Shown one piece after another: positions 1 to 9,659 of a stretch of 12,770 nucleotides of DNA (its first letter is position 1; each line of letters opens with the position of its first letter). The notes beneath the pieces are model-generated. The model did no database searches. It saw only the letters and a program-made list of their open reading frames with translations, and was not told the DNA's origin. Location: assembly GCA_015039465.1 (NCBI GenBank), contig MU130077.1, positions 1 through 12,770 of the forward strand, in the 5' to 3' direction. This DNA comes from Phlegmacium glaucopus (lineage: Eukaryota > Basidiomycota > Agaricomycetes > Agaricales > Cortinariaceae). Position numbers and translations under genes: made by a program.

Positions 1-2
1 GA

Positions 3-1252
3 ATCGCTCCTACTCTCTACCTTGATGGTCGTCCGGTTCAATGCATATCTCTTACTGGGGCAATCTTTTGTCAAAATTGTGATGACTCTGCCGGTAATCT
101 TTCATCCATTAATGCCGCTATTACTACCATCACACCTCGGCGTCTGCCCATTTCTACCATTCCAACTCCTACCTCGACCGTTCCTCGTCGGCCTCCATCG
201 CTTTCTGCTGCGTCTCTTTCTGCTCATACGCCTTCCAGTTTTCCCGGACATCTACCACCACGTCGTTCACACGACATATTTGACACCTCGAATCGTGTTG
301 ATCTTCGAGAGTTGCTCCGCCCTCCTAGAAAAAAATTTCATTCCTTGGATTCCATGAACGAGACTTTGCAATCTTCCCCTCTGAAAAGACAAAAACTTTC
401 ACCAACTCCAATCCCAGCAACGTAAGTGTTTGTCTACTGTTCTAGCTCTATAATAACCTTCTTTAGGTCATCGATGTCTTTCCAAGGTCCTATGCGGACG
501 TTGGAGTCGTCGCCTGTCTCTCCTACTGTAGGCCGTTCCTCGGGGCCCCCTCCTGCCCTTCGTGGATCTAAACCTGTTTCTTCCACACCTCGAAGACCTG
601 ATCGTCTGAGTGTAACCTTTGCCGAGCCTACTCCCAAGCGTCGCTCTGCTCATCCTGCGGGTATCCAAGCGAGACAACAACAAATTGCTGCTCAAAATGA
701 GGCTCATGAGTTTAATACCAACGTCCAACAGCCCATTACACGAGCGTTCAATATATTTCAAAACACGTGCGTGATGTGTTGGATGTTTCGCAAGAGTGAC
801 TGGCGACTACATTGCTCTGACAATTGTCCTCGACGCACTGGAACACACGGTGGAGACCCAGAATATGCCACCTTTCGGTCTACAGCTATTCGACTACCTG
901 CAGGCTGGTGTTTTTCGTGCCTTATCCATCAAGTAAGCCTTCTCTTTTTCTCTGTGGATGATATTTAACAAGTCTCTATGTTCAGAAACGCATGGAACAT
1001 CCTTTCTGCTCGCCTCGAGACTGTCCATGGCGAGGAATTATCACTCGGGTGATGTATATCTTTACAAAGATCCAAATTACCTGTCCTTTTATACCGGAAG
1101 ATCTTGATGTTACTGTTACGCAAGACTTTTGTGCTTGGCTCAGTGCCGATCCTGGTGATTACATAGGGTCACCATTTCATAACGGTTTAAAGCTTTTCTT
1201 ATGGATAATTAGTGACTACGATCGTTTAGAGGATGACCATCATTCGTATTAA
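3..1252 (+). CDS. C-terminal part of a RecQ-like / telomere-linked-type helicase (5' end outside window)
   Basis: Three exons join in one frame: 3-421, 467-932 and 986-1252, with introns of 45 nt (422-466) and 53 nt (933-985), both GT/AG. The gene enters from the left edge, so no start is visible, and it ends at TAA 1250-1252. No helicase motor motif lies inside the window. The call rests on the tail: an opening LDG...C...FCQNCDD segment, a Ser/Pro/Arg-rich low-complexity linker (about 100-700), then a cysteine/histidine cluster (CVMCW, HCSDNCP, CFSC, HPFCSPRDCPW) and a final NGLKLFLWII segment. I recall this order from the C-termini of subtelomeric RecQ-like helicases in mushrooms, where the Cys/His cluster probably binds zinc. 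Known RecQ enzymes unwind DNA 3' to 5' using ATP; whether this copy is intact upstream cannot be seen. Existence of the spliced gene is well supported; the family name is moderate. It could be another zinc-cluster protein. Confidence 0.62.
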
Positions 1253-1327
1253 CATCTTTTGCCAATGATTATTGAAGTTCATATTTACTACCCGGTCGTG
1301 TAATGGATAAATGAATACCACAGAAAT

Positions 1328-1467
1328 CCACCAAAACTGAGAGGTAAGCAAGGGGTTTCGGAGCGAAGCGTTCTAAGGTGGTTTAGAATTAGGAAAGCCA
1401 CCGAAATTGAGAGGTAGGCAAAAAGGCTTAGGCGCGGAGCGTATCATTTATTAGCGCCCAAAGGGCG
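1328..1467 (+). repeat. Two diverged tandem copies of a 70-bp unit
   Basis: Copy A starts at 1328 and copy B at 1398. Both open with CCACCRAAAYTGAGAGGTA, continue through RGCAA, and reach a GGAGCG-type segment at the same relative place. Most differences in the aligned first half are A/G or C/T transitions. Copy B ends by the CGCCC-AAA-GGGCG hairpin. The source element is not recognised; it may be a dispersed intergenic repeat or an old non-autonomous transposon fragment. Confidence 0.6.
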
Positions 1468-1692
1468 TGGGTTTATTTGGAAAGTGTAATATATTATGTT
1501 ATGTTATTGTGATGTGTATCGCATTTGGACTTGCTCATATCGACACGCGATCACATGACTTCTCTTTGTTTACATTGGTATATCTTTATGGCCCACCGCG
1601 CCTTTTTCTTCTTACTATACTTTAATTCCACTGCTAAAAGACCGTGCTACGGCTTTAAGCAAATTCCTCTTCTTATAATCCTTGCATAACCA

Positions 1693-1717
1693 CCGTTTTA
1701 CCGGTCGTTTAGCCAAT
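1693..1717 (+). promoter_or_regulatory. CCG-N6-CGG element plus CCAAT box upstream of the JmjC gene
   Basis: CCGTTTTACCGGT lies at 1693-1705 and CCAAT at 1713-1717, 53-77 bp before the ATG at 1770. The first is an everted CCG/CGG pair, the layout bound by some fungal Zn2Cys6 (binuclear cluster) activators. The same 13 bases recur at 6423-6435 upstream of the 982-residue gene. CCAAT boxes are bound by the HAP/CBC complex. Function is inferred from sequence only. Confidence 0.4.
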
Positions 1718-1769
1718 CCAAACCCATCTTTTAAGCCCCCCCCATCCACCAGTCCATCAAGCCTACCCA

Positions 1770-4700
1770 ATGTCCGCCCCAAACTCCTGGAGATCCGAAC
1801 TCGGTGTTCGATCCAAACAGCCCCCTGTTGACCTGAACACTCTCAGGTATGCCTATCGTTGTTCTCATTCTACCTCAACTTACAAATCCACAGCCCGGCC
1901 GAAAGAGTTATCGAGGAGGAGATTCGGAGGCGTAAGAGGGAGGCCACTAACAAAAGCCGGTATGCCCCATTCTCACTCTTTTTCGTTGTCCTCCTTCCAT
2001 TAAATCTTGTCCGCCAGGGACAAACAACGAGCAAGAAAGGCGGCAGGCCTGGATACGATCGATCCTGCCAAGCTAAAGCGGAAACAGGAATATCAAAAGA
2101 ACATCATGAAGGAAAAACGAGCGTAGGTTTCATTTTTTTGTATTGCTACACTGAAGATACAATCGTATAGGTTTGTAGACGAAAAGCAGTTGCCGGATCA
2201 TCGAATCAAGCCTCTGGGAGGCTTTTAATCCCCAATGAAGATGTTGCTGAACCCATAGCCCTCGACCTTGACAGGTATTTTTATTCATACAACCCCCCAA
2301 AGCAACCGTGTACTCATTACCTGTTAGCCTAATTCCCCTAGACCCCGCCTGGATGCCACAGGCTGGCCCCTCAAACGCGCATGCTGACGAGTAAGCTACC
2401 TTTTTCACAAACTAAAGGTCAGGCCTTGTGATACACTGACTGGTGTCCTAGCGAGACGATTTATATCGATGCGATCTTGATGAACATGGATATCTTGCCA
2501 CCATTGTTGATAGACTCCGACGAGTGAGTTGACTCATTTGCATATTTTCCTGCCGACTCTCAGTTTGTTCCAGTGACATTGAAGCCATAGAATCTCTCCT
2601 TTTGCTGCGGGGAGACAGCTCCGATGTTAGTGATACTCTCATGCCAACTTCTTGGTACGTCTTGTCGACCCACCGTGGCGTATCCATTACCTTTCAGCAC
2701 AATTGAAATCGCTGAAGATGAACCCCTGCCCTTTACGGTGGCCACAGAGACAGTACCTCCAAGTACTAGGTAAGCACTATACCTCCATACGACTACCTCT
2801 TATCGCTAAAGTCCTTCAAGTATAATTGAAATTTTAGATGACGAACCCATGTGCCTGACAGTGCCCAGATCGCCCACACCTCGGTAGAATTTAAATTTTA
2901 CAATGATATCAACCATTAACTCAATGTCCATCCAGAGCGGAGCCAGATCCTCCTGAAGACCAAGCCTTGCGGGACCTCTCCCCTCTCACAGCCTTGGGTT
3001 CCTCCGAGTGAGTCTTCTCTTAATTGGCCTCGTAAATCACTCTCAAGTCTCTCCAGTCCACCAGATGAGGCATATGCTTGCGCGCCGGGCACTCCAGAGC
3101 CCTATCAGATTCCAAATATCGACCCACCTTCCTCCGGTGCATCAGATGGAGCCAATGCAGACGTTATTGACATTCCACAGTCCTCTCAGGACTCCCCATC
3201 ACGGCTGACCATCCATATTCCGCCTCGTGTCCCCGTTGAACACGACTACACGACTCTCGTTGGCTGCCCGTTCCTCCCGCAGACGCCAAGCGTCGTCTGG
3301 CCTGGTGGGACTGTCAAGACCAACCTCCCTTGGCTTCCGCACCCAGACAATCCAGAGGAGAACCTCATGGCAAAGGTATGTTTTTCGTCAAAAATTTAAA
3401 TGGGTTTTATAATAAGGTTATCGTCAGGACGAGAAACACGTTAGAGGTTTGGCAGAAACCGGTCGACCAGCCTCTGAAAGCGATTGGATATCCATTGTCC
3501 GATATGAAGACTACGCGGACGAATTCGAGCTTGGAGAACATATTCGGGAACAAATCGCCCAAAGCCATGCTGTTGTCGTGCGAGGGTGCCCATACCGTCC
3601 CATTCCCCTCGATGCCCAGAAAATTTGGAAGGGTATGAGGATACCTGCGGGCCAGACGCTCAACGTTCACGGTTTGTATCTATTCCATTCTTTATGAAAC
3701 ATGTCTAATTGTAGTTCCAGATGGCGCCAAAAGAGTTGAAGACGTGGCAATGCCCTTCAAATTCATGACATTGGAGGAGTTTTGTGAAGGTCAAAGGGAT
3801 CCCAACAAGATCCAATGCGTGTTGCATTGTCCAACGGTCGATGGGTGCAGACCAGAGCTCATCCGGTAAATGTTCTCTTTTTTCCGCTCCTCATTATTAA
3901 CTCGTATTAGCCAAGTCGACGAAGGACACACGGCGTGGTATCAACTCCAACATCCTTTTCATAGGGTGCGGGAGTCAATACCACTCGATGTGCAAAGCTC
4001 CAGTTCTTGGCTGCTGTTCCACCAGGCCCTCTGGCACACATACGCCCACCATGATGCCGAGGGCTATGGCACCTGGTCCCAGGTACTCCACGGGCTCAAA
4101 ATCTGGGTTCTCATGCGCTCTCCACGCCATGACCAGTTTAAATCCCGCAAAGACATCTATGAGGCCTCCAACAAACTGCACAACGATGCCTTTACCGGAG
4201 ACGGCGAATACTCAAAGAACTCGGAGCGGTTTGTCATTTATGCGACCCCGGGCGATCTAATGTAAGCCCTGATCCTGTGGTTTTCTACCTCTTAACTGAT
4301 TATCCCTTGCAGTTTTCAATACCCCGGTTGCAAACACGAGGTCTACACGCCCGTACCGTCTGTTGTCCTGGGCGGACATTTTTATACGTACAATTCGCTT
4401 CATCTTACCGAGCTATGGCGCGCGATGGACAAGAGGACAAAATCGCGATTCACCAATCAATCGCATCCGAATTCCACCCTCACGATCATGATGATGATGG
4501 CTGCGCTGCCTATCCTCCAAGAATCTCGTACGTGCTGTGCCTTCTTTTTTCTTATGCTGTATTTAACTCTTTTTTTTTATGTTCAGATCTTCGTCGAAAA
4601 TCACTCGCAGCACTTTGTAGAATGGTTCTCCGTCCCTCTGACTACTCAGGCCCTATCGCTGACCGGGACCTTGTCGTATACAATTCCAAACGGCCCAAGA

Positions 4701-4909
4701 AAAACAAGGTCAAGGAAATGCCGGATGTGGAATACGCCAAGCAGCTCGCCAAGACGCTTCAGACCAAGATGGCATTGAAGCTCGATGTCTGTCACTCACT
4801 CCAGACTTCCTCCGGCCCCGAGGACTTTCTTTTTACGCCCGCAGGTTGGGTTCATCCGGGGGTTCTTATTAGATGGAAAGAGGAATTTAATGTACCATAT
4901 CCGGTGTAG
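1770..4909 (+). CDS. JmjC-domain protein, KDM2-like fold, 789 aa, 16 exons
   Basis: Exons: 1770-1846, 1894-1959, 2018-2122, 2179-2274, 2328-2390, 2452-2523, 2574-2654, 2698-2769, 2821-2883, 2936-3007, 3057-3375, 3428-3671, 3715-3865, 3911-4261, 4313-4527, 4587-4909. All introns are GT/AG, 43-61 nt, and the joined frame has no stop until TAG 4907-4909. The exon 11 acceptor could instead be 3047, adding three codons. Residues 27-83 are a charged Lys/Arg/Glu-rich helix-like region, somewhat bZIP-like but not a clean match. Residues 84-360 are acidic, Pro/Ser-rich and probably disordered. The JmjC fold covers about 500-640: WHTYAHHDAEG supplies His540-x-Asp542, HGLKIWVLM places Lys557 where 2-oxoglutarate is bound, and PGCKHEVYTPVPSVVLGGHF supplies His619. 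This mirrors the KDM2/PHF8 pattern (HxD, GWxHAVYTP). Such enzymes are nuclear Fe(II)/2-oxoglutarate dioxygenases that demethylate histone lysines or hydroxylate proteins. The metal triad is complete, so activity is plausible; the substrate is unknown. No PHD or CXXC domain is seen. Confidence 0.8.
2698..2883 (+). repeat. Duplicated exon pair (exons 8 and 9) in the JmjC gene
   Basis: Exon 8 (2698-2769) and exon 9 (2821-2883) begin with alignable sequence: ANAATTGAAAT, then GA-rich bases, GAACCC, TGNCC and ACNGTG. The peptides are TIEIAEDEPLPFTV and IIEILDDEPMCLTV. The repeat period is 123 bp including the intron. This fits an old tandem exon duplication. A short hydrophobic run followed by acidic residues resembles a SUMO-interaction motif, but that is only a resemblance. 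Confidence 0.6.
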
Positions 4910-4959
4910 TTAATCGCATTTCTTGTCTTCTCCTTGCAATTAATCGCAGTTCCACTCGC

Positions 4960-4966
4960 TATAAAT
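4960..4966 (+). promoter_or_regulatory. TATA-like box before the F-box-like gene
   Basis: TATAAAT lies 35-41 bp before the ATG at 5001, inside a gap of only 91 bp after the JmjC stop. The spacing implies a very short 5' leader. The compact gap suggests the 3' end of the JmjC transcript and the promoter of the next gene are crowded together. Confidence 0.4.
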
Positions 4967-5000
4967 CTCTTGTTTCTAAATCCTTACTAACCTGAACAAT

Positions 5001-6122
5001 ATGCCTCTCCCAGTTTTACCTCTTGAGACCCGTTCTCAAATTTTTTCATACCTCAACGACACGAACATTGCCGAACACATCCCAGAGGCCTTTTGGGCGA
5101 TGGCACCCGATTATATCCGCCACCTTCACCTCGGCTGGACGTACAATTTTGACATGGTTCACACACAAACGAAGTTGGTTGACAAGTATCCCAACTGTGG
5201 CCACCTGGTCGAACGGCTTAGTATTTTGAGCGACCAGACCTCGGCTGGCGTCGTCACCAAGTTTTTGCAGAACTTTCCTCCCTATCGCAAGCTCAAACAT
5301 CTACGAATTACTCTGGCCGCATATCCCAGACAATCCATTACCTCTGCCAGCGCTTTACCGTTCCTCTCTCTTTTAGAAACTCTGATAGCCACCTCCCCCG
5401 ATCTACGACGAATTTCATTTGTCCATATACACCCCTCTCCATTACTGATCAACGCTGCGGCCGCTCGTCTAACTCGCTTAGACATTGGTCACTTTTATCC
5501 CTCGGAACGTGCAATTTCTGTGCCTCTTACCCCCTTACTGGAGATTTTATCGGTTACAGCCAGTGTCTTTACGCATATCACGGACACTCCTCCAGCCACT
5601 CTTCGCACCGTCATCATCAAGGGTGATCTCTTGCCCTCCTTTTTTCTGACGAGGGACTGCCACTCTTTTCTGGCACGATGTACCCACCTGACTGGCCTTG
5701 CTATTGTCGATCGCAGTGAGCAGCCCTCCCTTTTTTTACCTCTCTGTTAGTAACCGCTCTTTCGTTTAGCTCCTCGCAACTCTCCCCTCATCGCCATTGT
5801 CAAGAACCTCAAACCACCGATACTCAACGTTTGTTTCAAATTCACCCAACCCTATCTCGATGCGGTCGAAAATGTCCAGGAAATGCTCCTTCCCGGAGAG
5901 GTTACTTTCAAAATTTGCACGTTTATATTGTGCATGAGTGCTCATACAGCCTCTATCCGAGCCACTTGCCGAGACAATACCCAACTCTTCGTCGAGGCTT
6001 TCAATTTGGACGCCTGTTTCGTTTACTGTGGAGACAAGGATCTTCACCCAGAGGCCCATACACCCGCGCAGAAGGAAATACTACATGAATGGGTTCGCAT
6101 TGTCGATGCTTTAGGCAATTGA
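5001..6122 (+). CDS. F-box-like / LRR-like protein, 355 aa
   Basis: Two exons, 5001-5715 and 5770-6122, with a 54-nt GT/AG intron (GTGAGC donor, TTTAG acceptor); the join preserves the frame to TGA 6120-6122. The N-terminus VLPLETRSQIFSYLND matches the first helices of an F-box (LPxE...IfxyL), but the conserved tryptophan and second half are weak. The middle is leucine-rich with irregular L/I spacing, for example KLKHLRITL, LLETLIATSPDLRRISF, ARLTRLDIGHF and LLEILSV, as in the degenerate leucine-rich repeats of mushroom F-box families. In such proteins the F-box binds Skp1 of the SCF ubiquitin ligase and the repeats choose the target. The ATG at 5001 is the first after the TATA-like box and has an A at -3. 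No signal peptide or membrane span is apparent. The gene is well supported; the F-box label is moderate because the box is short and the protein may be a diverged relative without Skp1 binding. Confidence 0.65.
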
Positions 6123-6660
6123 AATTTTACTACTTGTAATTGAACATTAGAATGATCATTATTCCCTGACCTTGGCCTAGTATTGGTGCGACATGATTAT
6201 ACGTTGACATTGCCGTTCGCTAAATGTAATACAACTTATACTTATTTATAAATATAGCGCGCTTGTCTTTAATTAGATGAAATATTAAGCGTATAAACAT
6301 GTAATGTGTAGTTGTTTATTTGTTTGTCCAAGTTTGTTCTCAAGGCCAACTTTTTTTTTTTTCACTACCATCATTCGACCCACTCTCTGTCTCGCCGTTA
6401 TAGTTAATCCCACCACTGAAATCCGTTTTACCGGTTTCAGTAAATATTTACATCCACCCTTTCCTTAATCCGGCTCAGACATCCGTTTTTCGGTGTCTAG
6501 TCACTTTGCATATCGGTTCAACGCCCCCATCCATCGCCGTTCTCGTTATATCTCCTTAATACCCCTACAAATACGATAGATAATATAAATTTCAATCTTA
6601 TATACACCGTAAGCCTCCTTAAACAAGGAAAAACTATGTCCCGCTGAAATTTAAACGTAG
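6123..6660. other. AT-rich intergenic region and leader of the 982-aa gene
   Basis: No credible coding exon. It contains an AT-rich stretch (about 6190-6310), a run of T at about 6351-6361, two CCG/CGG elements and, close to the next gene, a minimal upstream ORF (ATG 6636, stop TGA 6645-6647). Confidence 0.65.
6423..6494 (+). promoter_or_regulatory. CCG-N6-CGG element and a near copy upstream of the 982-aa gene
   Basis: CCGTTTTACCGGT at 6423-6435 is identical over 13 bases to 1693-1705. A related CCGTTTTTCGGT follows at 6483-6494, with half-site spacing one base shorter. Both copies are preceded by AT. They lie about 170-240 bp before the ATG at 6661. The everted CCG/CGG layout is compatible with a Zn2Cys6 regulator; this is inferred, not shown. 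Confidence 0.42.
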
Positions 6661-9659
6661 ATGATGCAAGATACGCAGAATACGCCAGAGCTCCCAGTTG
6701 CCCCGACTTCCCCGGACCTCCAACAAATGCAGACGCGCCCCGATGGCCCAAACACCCAGAGCTCCGCTGAGACCCCCACACCCGTTGATGAAAGCCAATT
6801 TATCCGACCCAAGATTAACGAGGTATGTACAGTCCCAACGTTGTTCTCCAACATATTTCTCACCAACCACAGTACCGAGACGCAAAAGACACCACACTCT
6901 ACCTGTATTTCGAGGACGACGACTTTGCTCATATTTTATGGTCACGCAATTTGGATTATGGTGATATGCCACAGCGGTATCCAGAAGACCTCGCCACTCA
7001 GAGTCAACCTGGGTTCATCAATTCAGTCAATATGTCCAAGTTGATGCGCATGCAAAGGTCATATCGATGGCAGCCTCACCTCCCGTTCATGCCGGTTGGC
7101 CTCGCCTCGGACCCCTGGATGGAACGTTATCAATTCCACTATGACACCCTACCCATCTCCCAAGTTGGCCCATCCTCATGGACCCTCGACCCTCCCGTTG
7201 CCAACCGTTGGTACCGTCATGTGGCCCTTTTTACGCTAGTTATATCGGAATGGCGACATCACCTTGCCATGGCACCCATGTCCGTGACGAATCTCCCACA
7301 TATCAACGACATGGACATCTCTCGACAATTTCCAACCGAACGACAAGCTAGATCCTACTTTTGGTTCTATCGCACCATGGTATTCTCGATGTTTGCCGAA
7401 TTCTCGTTTTCGTGCGCTGGTAGACCCAAATGGAGGGAACAATTCGGGCAGATCTGTGCCAAGAACAACTATCCACTCGACGAAACCTGGCTCGATGAAG
7501 TGCACGGGACTTTTTGCGATTTTGGGCACATCAAACGGGTTGGAGTTATCGTACACGTCGCCACCACCCAAATTTGGTCCTTCCTTCCGCGATATCATAA
7601 AAACGGGGTTCCTATCCTCATGGATGTGGGGTACGTTACTTTTCATGATGGTGACGACGAGCCCCAACCCCCCACGATACATATCACCTCTGCTACCCCC
7701 GGGATGTACGACAATTGCCCAGCCGATTGGCCTTCACGTCTCGAACTGGTGGCCATGACCCAAAAACACCTCTCTCGTCACTTTGAACACAGGCTTGGGG
7801 CGCCCCACCCGCCCCCTCAACCTATTCAACCCTTCCTCCTCTCCCGGCCCCACGTTCAGGAACTTGGTGGAGAAATCCATCAACGACCCGAGACGCACCC
7901 CTGGATCAATCCCGAGACCAATCAGCCGGCGGATTTCATCCAACTCGCAGCGCCCATCCCTGCCAGCACTAGACGCCGATCTCACGAACTCGAGTGGTTT
8001 GAGTTTTTTGAACGTCGTCGACAAGTCAATGCCAAGATTCAAGCCAGGGAGACCCCGGGAGAATTGTACAGGCGCCAGTCTCGCATCACTTATGCAGAAA
8101 AAATAAATCAAAGGCATTCGAGTGGTCCAGCCAAGACCTCTACCGTCTACCGTTGGGTACAGGAACAGCCAGAGGATGGCAAAGCTGGGATGCACGAGGA
8201 TTGGGTTCCTACTTGGAAGAGAGTCAAGGTTGATCGACGTGAGGTAGAGGATGCATGGGGCGAATTTATGCCTACCCAACGACAATACGACTCCTTCCAC
8301 AACGAGTGGGATCTCTTGGTGCTGCTGGACGTCGACGCTGAAGTCCCTGATGACGACTACCTCGAACAAGACAACATGTCTGTGGATGAAGCTCCGTCCA
8401 TGCATCAAGATACTTCTGTCGGCTATCTCGACCAGATCAACGTAGCCCCACTAGTGACACCACACTCCAGCGTTCAATACCTGGGATCTCAGATTGCTTT
8501 TTTGGCTCCTGTGAATCTTGGACGATGGGCCTTCCTCACATTCGGGGTCCTGTGCACCCAAGCCGTCCAAAATCCTACAAAGCACGCTCAAACCCCGATG
8601 TTAATGGGGTTTTTCATCGAGGAGCATCACAAGTTGACGCCAGAATATAGCCAGCTCGCGGAATTCGTCCAATATATTGTTGATTGCAATTTTTCAAATC
8701 CTCGCCTCCGCGACCTTTCAGATCTCCATCCACAACATGCTCAACCACTCGACCTTTCCACCGCTCCGATATTCGTACGTCCGGTTACATTGTCCAAGCT
8801 CATCTTCAACGTGGCAACCGAACAACATGAAATGAAGGCGTTTCCCAGCTACATTCTGACTCCCAAGCATGAAGAAAGCACGTATGGATGGTTCTTGGTA
8901 TTGTTCGAGGCCACCAGCGTCATCCAAATCATTCGCAATGGGTGGGGATCGTCCTCCATCGAGGATCTTGTGCGTCATCTCGTACGGCATGGCATCCACT
9001 TTCGCACATTGGTCCCCGCTCCCCAGGTCTTGCCGGGCCACCTTCTTAATCTTGGTCTCCAGAATTTCCCCTTCACCCCCTTACCTCCAATGACCAAGAG
9101 CCTTCGTGACGATGCCGACTACCACTCGTACCTGCAGCTCAGACAAGATGTGATGCGAACTCCTCTGGCCAAACCCGCGTATCGCATGGGGGGGATCGTC
9201 TGGCGTCTCGCCATGGAATCAACTGCCAACTTTGACGACGTGATCGACAGCATTCTGGATGGACCCAGTCAAATTGGGCCAACCACCGGGGAATACTTCT
9301 ATCTTGACGGTCATCGTTATTACGACGATTGCCTGACCCCTGCCGTGATCGACATGATCTGCGGAGTGTTTCCTCGAGGCGAAAGTCACGGAGCACCGGG
9401 GGCACATTCCTATTGGCCCACACCCTCGAGTTGGGCAGTCAGACGCTGGGGTTTCGCCACCACTCACCACGGCAGTGTGATGTGGAACCATAGGGATGAA
9501 GAATGGTTTCGAAGACGAGCAGATCAGTACGGTGTGGCCGGTTCTGCCCCTCAACCGCCCTCTTATCCATCTTGGAAAAAGTTTGGGACCAACAAGTTCA
9601 GGTTCGATGAGCCTCATGAAAGATACTGTGCCAAATTCCTTGCTTCAAATTTGGAGTAG
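6661..9659 (+). CDS. Uncharacterised 982-aa protein of an Agaricomycete-type orphan family
   Basis: Exon 1 is 6661-6822 (54 codons, Pro/Thr/Gln-rich, disordered). A 50-nt GT/AG intron follows (6823-6872). Exon 2 is 6873-9659, an unbroken 2.8-kb reading frame unlike the finely split JmjC gene. Translation may start at 6661 or at the adjacent ATG 6664, which has A at -3. No catalytic domain is recognised. Visible features are: a Trp/Tyr/Phe-rich N-terminal half (residues about 55-330) with SYFWFYRTMVFSMFAEF; an Arg/Glu-rich middle (about 420-500, WFEFFERRRQ); an acidic stretch near 545-570 (LLVLLDVDAEVPDDDYLEQD); and a conserved-looking C-terminal block with RHGIHFRTL, GGIVWRLAM (about 827-835), DGPSQIG, YYDDCLTPAVIDMICGVF, EEWFRRRADQY and a final FLASNLE. 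I recall proteins of 900-1000 aa with this C-terminal block (RHG-PFRTL, RGGIVWRLA, GPS, YWDD-LT, ICGVY) in many mushroom genomes, often in several copies and without assigned function. No signal peptide or membrane span is seen. The gene is very well supported; function is unknown. Confidence 0.85.

Larger units (their letters stand above)
1253..1769. other. Intergenic region between helicase tail and JmjC gene
   Basis: No convincing ORF. It holds a two-copy 70-bp repeat, a small hairpin (stem CGCCC 1455-1459, loop AAA, stem GGGCG 1463-1467), an AT-rich stretch around 1480-1510, and the upstream region of the JmjC gene. That region has a CCG-N6-CGG element, a CCAAT box and a C-run just before the start codon. 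Confidence 0.7.

Noticed and set aside
22..357. An open frame of 111 codons in frame 1 at the left edge
   Set aside because: The +2-shifted frame from position 3 joins cleanly by splicing to the next exon and carries the LDG...C...C motif; the frame-1 reading is a Leu/Pro/Phe-rich shadow.
2171..2229. Alternative acceptor at 2169-2170 for exon 4 of the JmjC gene
   Set aside because: It leads to an in-frame TAA within about 20 codons; the acceptor at 2177-2178 keeps the frame open to the next intron.
4800..4909. A second metal-binding site in the JmjC protein, from TPAGWVHPG near the C-terminus
   Set aside because: It resembles the GWxH part of a JmjC fold, but there is no partner HxD after it, and the complete triad is already given by His540, Asp542 and His619.
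7734..8408. A 224-codon minus-strand open frame inside the 982-aa gene
   Set aside because: It is opposite a well-supported coding exon, shows no domain-like sequence, and is expected as a shadow frame in GC-moderate coding DNA.
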